Of a DNA stretch of 64,000 nt, positions 57,019 through 64,000 are shown one piece after another. Source of the DNA: Paratinospora sagittata (taxonomy: Eukaryota; Streptophyta; Magnoliopsida; Ranunculales; Menispermaceae); NCBI GenBank assembly GCA_035771175.1, contig CM069599.1, positions 33,079,562 through 33,143,561 of the forward strand, given 5' to 3'. The notes beneath the pieces were generated by a model, which made no database searches, was not told the DNA's origin, and saw only the letters and a list, made by a program, of their open reading frames with translations. Within the stretch, counting starts at the first letter, position 1. Each line of letters starts with the position of its first letter. The position numbers were made by a program, and so were the translations under genes.

Positions 57019-60000
57019 TCAGTACTTCACAAACCCAGTGTTCTTTTGGGGCTTGCCCAGAACTGACTCGATGCTGCCCGGGTACAAGTTGAGGCTTTTT
57101 GCCACAGCAAAACCAGCATATAGGCCATCGACAGCAGCACTCACAATACCACCAGCATAACCTGCCCCTTCTCCAATTGGGTAAAGTCCTTTCAGTGATG
57201 TGCTCTCATATGTATCAGCATCGCGAGGAATCTGAACTGGAGAACTTGTCCTGGTCTGAGAGCAAAATGCAAGGAATTTCAATGAAAATCAAGAAAGAAA
57301 GCCATAGTTGCAAACCAAGAAATATTTGAAGCAACCAAAATATCAGTTTTTGTCTCAAGGGTAGGGACTACTTGATTTGAATTTCCTTTTATAAAAAGCT
57401 ATCCAGTCACATGAAAGAATAGAAATAGTTGTACTGACTACTGACGAAGCAGTCACTGGCTTAAAGCCAAATTCTGCCGTATGTTTTCTCTGGGATTAGT
57501 TTCATAGGGGTCAATGCTTTCTTCTGATCAGTGTTGATGAATTGACAATGATTTGCGGCATCTTTTGTGTTTTTTTTTTTTTGTTAAGGTAGAAAAAACA
57601 AATGTATGAATGGAGCATCATTCATTGCAAGAAAACTTGAACCATCATATTTCAGCATAAATTACCTCTACTCCATGAAGAAGGCCCTCTTCAGAGATGA
57701 AACCTGGAAGCTTTAAGTTGGAGGAAGTTTTGAGCAAACAATAAGCCATGTGAGAATCTCAAATAAAATAAAATAATGCATTGTATCTTCAAAGGCATGG
57801 ACAGATCAAGGACAGAAATCAAACCTCTCTGTCAAACATGGATATTGAATGCTGTAGAGCCTCCGTTACATGAATGGGGTACAATTCATGGAGCCTTGCT
57901 GCCTTCACTCCCAAGCGATAACTTGATGGTGGCACGCCAGCTACCATAAATAATAGATGAGTGACGGAGAGTTGCATTTGTGGAAGTACATTATATTGAG
58001 AAGGGAATCTCTCAGGTCCTACCTGACAACTTTTTGTCAAGAAAGTCTGTGACTTTCTGCACAGGCACCACAAAATTGCCACCTCCCATCATGGCAGCTC
58101 TTCGTTCAAATTCCCTCTGGATAACCAGCGTGAAGGTCAATATAATTTTAAAAAGGCACTACTTCTGAAGCATGAAACGAACTTGCAGGAAATCATCTAG
58201 AGAAATATAATCAAATTAATTCATTCAGTATAGATTTTCATCTAAGAAAACATCTAGGTGCCACTGCCACTAATTAAATGGTGTATCTAATCCCAACCAA
58301 CGGTGGGTTGGTTCAGTGGTTAGGGGCAAGCACACCTACTCTAAAGGTCTCGAGTTCGAGTCACCTCCCACCACTTGTTGGCCAACGGCGTCCTTGAGTG
58401 TTTATAGCCATTCTCCAGAGGGATTAGTGAGGACATAAGTCTCCGATACCTGCTAATCTCAAAAAAAAAAAAGAAAAAAAAAGGTTTATCTAATCCCTAC
58501 AAATATTATGAGTCGTGAGGACATGACAATAAACCCTTGTGTTAAATCCAAGTGTCAGGGATAAATATTGATCACAACATGTTGGCAAGGTTGCTTCAAA
58601 GGTTGGATGCTCTATTGCCTTGTGAGTTATCTAGGCATGCCTTCAGGAGGAAATCCACTGTCGAAGACTTTTTGGGATCCAGTTGTCTCGAAGATTTCTA
58701 GAAGACTGGGTGAGTGAAAAAGAAGATTCCTATCGAGAGGTGGCAGGCTTGCTCTCATCAAGTCAATTCTTGATGCAATTCCAACATATTTTCTCTTTTT
58801 TCCGCATTACTTCCGGTGTTGCCAAGTTTATTGAGAAGAAATAGAAAGCTTTCTTTTGGAAAGGGATTGACGAGAGCGATGGTTCACACTTGATCAATTG
58901 GAAGATTGTTCAAAGGCCTTTGTGCAAGGGAGGGTAGGACATTGGGAATATTATGCTTAGAAATAAGGCTCTCTGTGTAAAATGGGTGTGGAGGCTACAT
59001 AAGGAGAATCGATCTTTCTGGGCACGGATTATCACTAGCAAATTTGGGCCATTTGAGTTATGCAGGAGAATTGTTCCCAACATTAAAGCTACCTTTAGAA
59101 GTCCTTGGAAATATGTTACATCGTTGTTCCCTGAAGTGCTTCCTCATCTTGTTCCAAAAATGGGAGATGGTAGAACCTTCAGATTTTGGGAAGACCGATG
59201 GCGTAGTGCCTCTCCCCTTGCAGAAATTTTCCCTAGACTTTACCACCTATCACCTACCTTAACTTTCCTATTGCCCACTTCATCCTTAATTACTATCAGT
59301 CAGCCCCCATCCAATGGAATCTGTATCTCCCAAATACCTTACAGTTGGCCAACAATCTGAATTATCGTCCTTGCTTTCTCTTCTAACCTCAGCCCGCCTC
59401 TCTCTAGGTCCAGATAGCTTTATTTGGGATCTTCACTCCTCTGGCATCTTCTCTTGTCAATCCTTTTTCCAAACCTTAATTGATGATGACACTGCCCCTT
59501 CATTCCACTATGCTCATTTCATCTGGAAAGCTCATGTCCCCTATAAAATTAAAGAGTTTGGGTGGATCTTGGGTTATAAAAAGCTTAATATGGGTGACTC
59601 TCTTTAAAAAAAGATTACCTCATATATCATTGCTCCCTCATTGTTGTTCTCTCTGTTTAAAGGATGCAGATAATGATGATCACGTTTTCTTTAGATGTTC
59701 CTTTTGAGCTAAACTATGGGGGGAATGGCATGCGAGGTTGAGAGGCAAATTCTTGATCCCGACATCTCTTAATGAGTGTTTCTCTATGGCTAATGTTCAC
59801 GGTCTACATGGTAGAAGTTTGGATGTGATGAGATCAGCCTCCTTGGCAACAATTTGGATGATATGGTTGGAGCGGAGTAGGCGGATTTTTTACGGGATGG
59901 TGACGACCGAGGATATACTTTGGCACGACATCATCGTTTTGGCAAGTTCTTGGCTAGTGGCTTTCAAGATCAATGGGGATTTTTCAATCAATGACTGGGT

Positions 60001-63000
60001 TAGGAGCTGGGAACAATGTTTGTTATGAGGTTTAATGTAATAGTGGCAGTCGACTATCTCTGTTCTTGCTTTTGGTCACTGCCTCTGTTTTTGCTTTTGC
60101 TTTTTCTCTTTTTGTTGTGTGTAGTATGAGTACCACTGGTACTCCTTTGTAGCCTTGTGAACCTTTTTTTCAGCTATCTTAATATTATGTTTGTTTCTCT
60201 TCAAAAAAAAAAAAAAAAAAATCCAAGTGTCATGAGCCTTGGGCTGTGCACACAAATTTTCTTATGCTGAGGGTCATTCTAGGGCAACTCTCTGGTATGT
60301 AAATCTCTAACATTGTTAATAAGGAAGCTGAAAAATCAAAGATCTTATCCACTGCTACAAAGAAGCTAAAACATGTAATCGTAACAAAAATAAGAGCAGA
60401 ACAAGGCACCTGAAACTCAATCCCTGCAAGAGGTCCATGGAATCCCAAAGAATCAAAATCCTTCAAAGAGATTGTGACAACAAGCGCTGCATTTGCCCAT
60501 CTGGATGCACGGCGGGAGAATGACATGCCATTGATACATAGCTCTGAGGGATTTGTGCTGGTCAGAACAACCTGCAAGTACTTTCTCCAATTATTCTTTC
60601 GATAAATATGTCACAATAAATTGTAATCCCCCAACAAACCATTTTCTGTTGACGAGGCACATCATGAATGGGCAAACAATAGAGCTGCATTGATAAATAA
60701 TTCTTTGCTATTTCATGCAAAAGAACTTTGTTGAATCATTCTAGGGACAGTTTCAATTAGTATATAGATCTTTTCTCAATGCAGTCTCAAGCTGGTCACC
60801 CATCCCAGGAATGCTGCACGTATTGATACATACATCGTCAACATTAATGTACTGCTGGAAAGCATAAATTGTCTTAATTCTTAGATCTTACACCAATTGA
60901 TGATTTCTCTTCAAGCAAAAAAGGCCAGGAAATAGAGAAAGAAAAAGATACCTGCCCTCCTGGGCACATACAAAAGGAATAACAACTACGATTGTTTTCC
61001 CTTGAACTAGCATTTGTGCTCATGTCCTCGTCATCCACATACTTGACCACCTTGTAATCTGCAACTGGTACTTTCCCACGTCCTTTATGAACTTCATTGG
61101 CCAGTGTGGAATACTATAATATGAATTTCATATTACCCATATGCATAACTATTCATGACATAAAAATCCTGTTCTAAGCGCATTACTATAAGAAAATCAG
61201 GCATGGAGCTAACCTGTATCCTGTTTATCAGTTCTTGAGGATGCTCAATTCGTAGTCCTACCTGCTCAGCCAATTATAACACAGTTAAGTATACAGATTA
61301 ACCAACTGTTGCAATAACCAAATACACTGTGCACTCCTCACAAGACCAATGTAAATTCTACACGAGAGAGACCAAGTATCATAGCTTTACCAAGCATCCC
61401 ATTTGATGTACTTGACACCCTAAATACATCAGCCCAAGTCCAACATAGAACTGTTTTCTAATATATATACTCATAGGAACCATTTCTGGATGTTAATGAC
61501 TAATAGGAACTCACAGAAAAATCTTTTGGTATCAACTCCACATTTTTAGAATGAAGCATTTGATACACATCACGAGCAGAATGTCCAACAGCTAGAACAA
61601 CTGCATCACATCCCAACTTCTGGCTGCAAGAGGAGAGCAAACTATTTCTGGCATCAGAAACTCCGACACCCACAACCTTTGAATTCCCAACAACCAGATC
61701 ATCCACTTTTGTGCCAAACTTTATAGTAACCTAAACAAAACCAGGAAACATGGCAAGTTAATGCCAAGGTCTCTCAAAAATACAGATTCTTTCAAAACTA
61801 AGGAGTCAAAGTATGCCACGCACACCCAGTCCTTGAAGATGTTGGCGAAAGTTGCGCAATAGCGGAACCAATCTATCTGTTCCCAAATGAGGTTTCCCAT
61901 CAACTAAAATGTTTTCTGGAGCTCCAAAATGAACTAAAGTTTTCATAACCTGCAAAAACAAAAAATTAACTAAAATTATTTGAGAGTTAACAAGTACTTT
62001 CAAAATATAATATGGGAGGCAAATTGTTTAATAGCGTAGGCGTCAATGCATTAGCAGAATAAAGTATGGAATACATTGTTTAAAAAATAAATTCAAGTTA
62101 CCAAGACCAGGCTCTGATTCTCACCGCCATAACACTGTCGCTATTTCTTCCTATTCTGGTCACCAACTTTCCGTCACTCCAGGTACCTGCACCACCCTGC
62201 CATGCATAAGTCCTTAATAAATGACTTACAGAAATTGAAATTCAAGGAAGATAAAAGAATGGTGAATAAAGTTATATAACCAATTTAAGAACATTATAGA
62301 AAAGAGCATTAATTTCTTAAGCAGACAAATATCAAATTGATGCCTTAAACAGGTTACTTCTAGCTGCATTCCTTGATATGTGATCAACAATCAAATAGCA
62401 GTAGTAAAACACTGAAATATGGGAAGGCCTCCAAAGTATAGGCATTCACTTTGCATTATACTATGAGTTGATAAATTCACTCTTTGGTACAATTTAATAC
62501 ACGTCATTCGATGGCATCAAACATAAAATCAAGCATACATGACATTATGACAAAATTGCAGCAATAGTTTTAATCTCCATGAACTACTGGACTTGGCATT
62601 CATGAAGTTTTAGCTAATATACACTGACAAGCAAACAAAACAAGAAATGTATCTGAGATACTCAAAAACCCCAATTTCATATTAAGAATACAGAACTTAA
62701 TTCAATTAAACTAAAAAAAAAATCTCGTCCCAACTACAAAATCCAAAATTTGACTGTGCCTATTTAGGATAGCAGGTCTGTATCATGAGCTTTCAGCACT
62801 AATTTAAGCCAGCTTTCCAGCAGTCATGCAAGGTGTTGGGGGTCCCAAAACTTGCTCCCAACCGGTTCCTTCTTCTTAATTTCTCTATTGGCACCAGGTT
62901 GTTTTGCAATATCCAAGGATTTGTAAATGGGATGAAAAGTAGATAAAACTAAAAATCAATGGCATTTTGGTAAAAACTACCACATAAAAACTACCACAAC

Positions 63001-63761
63001 GTAGAATAATTTAAAGTTTTATAAAAAAGCATATTAATAAAATAGTGGATCATTTTGATAAGGTAACAGTTGGTTTCATACAAGACAATCAACTATGGAA
63101 CAGGCAATTTACTTATAAAATAAAAGAAAAGAAGAAGAAGAAGAAGAAGAGGTACTTTGAAGCTAGTTAGAACTTAGAAGAAAATTGAAAATTCTATTAA
63201 CTAAATGCAATTCAGATAAAGTTTAAAGACAAGGTTGTGAAATACTATCAAAGAAGAATCTTTAGACCACTGCATTACCATCATGAAAAACTAAAATAAT
63301 GTTTACCAGGAGTAAGAGAATTAAGATATAACCTCCCCAAAGCAAAAATTGCTTTCCAATTGCAATATTCGACGAACTACTAGAGCACCAATATCACGGC
63401 CCCTTTGTTCAACTGCTTCACCTCTTTCTATCAAGGTAACTTCTGCTCCAAGTTCTGCAAGCACAAGCGAAGCGAACAAGCCAGAAGGTCCACTGCCCAC
63501 TACTGCAACTTTGGGTGCTTTGGCACTTGTAAACATACTTGATACGTCGTTAAAATGGATCTTCCGCTCACCTTCTCTGACCCTTTTACAATCATGTATA
63601 ATACTGATTAGGTCACCAGAAACTCTCTTCTGAGGCATATGCTCTACAAGCCCAACTTTAGGTTCAAGCCGAGAAATGAAGTCCCATGCACGAGGTTGCA
63701 GGTCTAAAAGCCTTCCAACATCCATGTCAACTGTATATACAAATTTGGGCTCTTTCAACCA
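57019..63761 (-). CDS. FAD/NAD(P)-binding oxidoreductase, PDE327-like (5' end outside window)
   Basis: Flavoprotein of the HI0933/GltD-like family; the Arabidopsis homologue At4g30720 (PDE327, from memory) is needed for normal chloroplast development, but its substrate is unknown. Visible exons in reading order: 63761-63333, 62196-62125, 61949-61824, 61730-61515, 61261-61214, 61113-60952, 60571-60410, 58116-58023, 57940-57825, 57710-57666, 57255-57019. The GxGxxG dinucleotide motif is in VAVVGSGPSGLFASLVLAELG with the ERGE ending. Then follow FGEGGAGTWSDGKL, VLAVGHSARD, SFCMCPGGQVV, GMSFSRR and the C-terminal GLYPIGEGAGYAGGI FAD motif, ending FVKY-stop. Exons join in frame. The transit peptide and first exon(s) lie beyond the right edge. 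The intron at 58117-60409 contains a SINE and a LINE. Confidence 0.93.
58295..58486 (+). mobile_element. tRNA-derived SINE with 11-bp target duplication
   Basis: Starts with an A-box-like GGTTGGTTCAGTGGTTAG, has a B-box-like GAGTTCGAGTCACC, and ends with an A-rich tail (58461-58482). It is flanked by TATCTAATCCC at 58284-58294 and 58487-58497. It is antisense to the host oxidoreductase gene and only about 70 bp from the LINE in the same intron. Confidence 0.85.
58558..60218 (+). mobile_element. 5'-truncated L1-type LINE with 14-bp target duplication
   Basis: Flanked by AAATCCAAGTGTCA at 58544-58557 and 60219-60232. Ends in an A tract from 60203. It carries the reverse-transcriptase C-terminal part and zf-RVT region (FRFWEDRWRSASPLAEIF; CCSLCLKDADNDDHVFF) with several stops and frame changes. 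It is the same lineage as the copy at 22084-24141, but truncated downstream of the catalytic YXDD box. The 3' tail has an inverted repeat (GAGTACCACTGGTACTC, near 60128-60144). Confidence 0.92.
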
Positions 63762-64000
63762 CTGAAAGCACGAGGAAAGCAAATTAACTAGATCCAAATT
63801 GACGATAATCAGAAAACTTCTAGACATCTCCATATAATTTCCATAGTTAATCATCATTGAACTGATAATTTAAGGTCAGATAATCTACAAAGCTATATCC
63901 AAATTATCCAAAATTCTTCCACAAGAAAATTTTCACTTTGCCTTGACAATGTCAACACATTAAATAATGCACTACTAATAATCAATATTTTCTTTGTCTA

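Noticed and set aside
58295..58400. Possible functional tRNA gene
   Set aside because: A- and B-box-like motifs are present, but there is no full cloverleaf; the A tail and target duplication make it a SINE.

Overview
This is AT-rich nuclear DNA of a flowering plant, almost certainly a eudicot. The genes are intron-rich with plant-type splice sites, and they include a cellulose synthase of the secondary-wall class, a DYW-type PPR protein and a QWRF-family protein. Copia, L1-type LINE and SINE-like insertions fill introns and gaps. The species cannot be named from the window.

Layout. (1) 0.5-4.8 kb, + strand: nine-exon gene for a plastid translation initiation factor IF3. (2) 6.4-11.4 kb, + strand: 13-exon secondary-wall cellulose synthase, CESA7/IRX3 class, 1041 residues predicted. 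(3) 12.3-32.6 kb, - strand: 23-exon alanyl-tRNA synthetase (957 residues), stretched to 20 kb by transposon-loaded introns. Intron 3 holds a 2-kb LINE fragment and a 135-bp LINE tail. Intron 1 holds a 4.65-kb Copia element with two 328-bp LTRs and a 5-bp target duplication. (4) 34.1-36.5 kb, - strand: intronless DYW PPR gene resembling Arabidopsis At4g30700 (MEF29). (5) 37.4-43.7 kb, - strand: six-exon QWRF/DUF566 gene with a probable non-coding leader exon near 45 kb. (6) 45.1-54.5 kb: gene-poor, AT-rich stretch with decayed repeats, microsatellites and one possible 43-codon ORF. (7) 55.8-56.4 kb, + strand: small RING protein with hydrophobic C-terminal segments. (8) 57.0 kb to the right edge, - strand: FAD/NAD(P)-binding oxidoreductase of the At4g30720 (PDE327) type. 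Its 5' end lies outside the window, and one intron holds a SINE and a LINE, both with clear target duplications.

The genes do not form an operon or a pathway. IF3, the PPR gene, QWRF and the FAD oxidoreductase appear, from memory of Arabidopsis locus numbers, in the same order as At4g30690-At4g30700-At4g30710-At4g30720. That makes this an ancestral microsyntenic block, here interleaved with CESA7, AlaRS and the RING gene. All splice sites were placed by eye from reading frame, GT/AG context and family homology. I found no new enzymatic or defence system. The most interesting items are intragenic transposon biology, a GC-AG intron, an ATG-less N-terminal extension on AlaRS, the microsynteny, and an unexplained small ORF.
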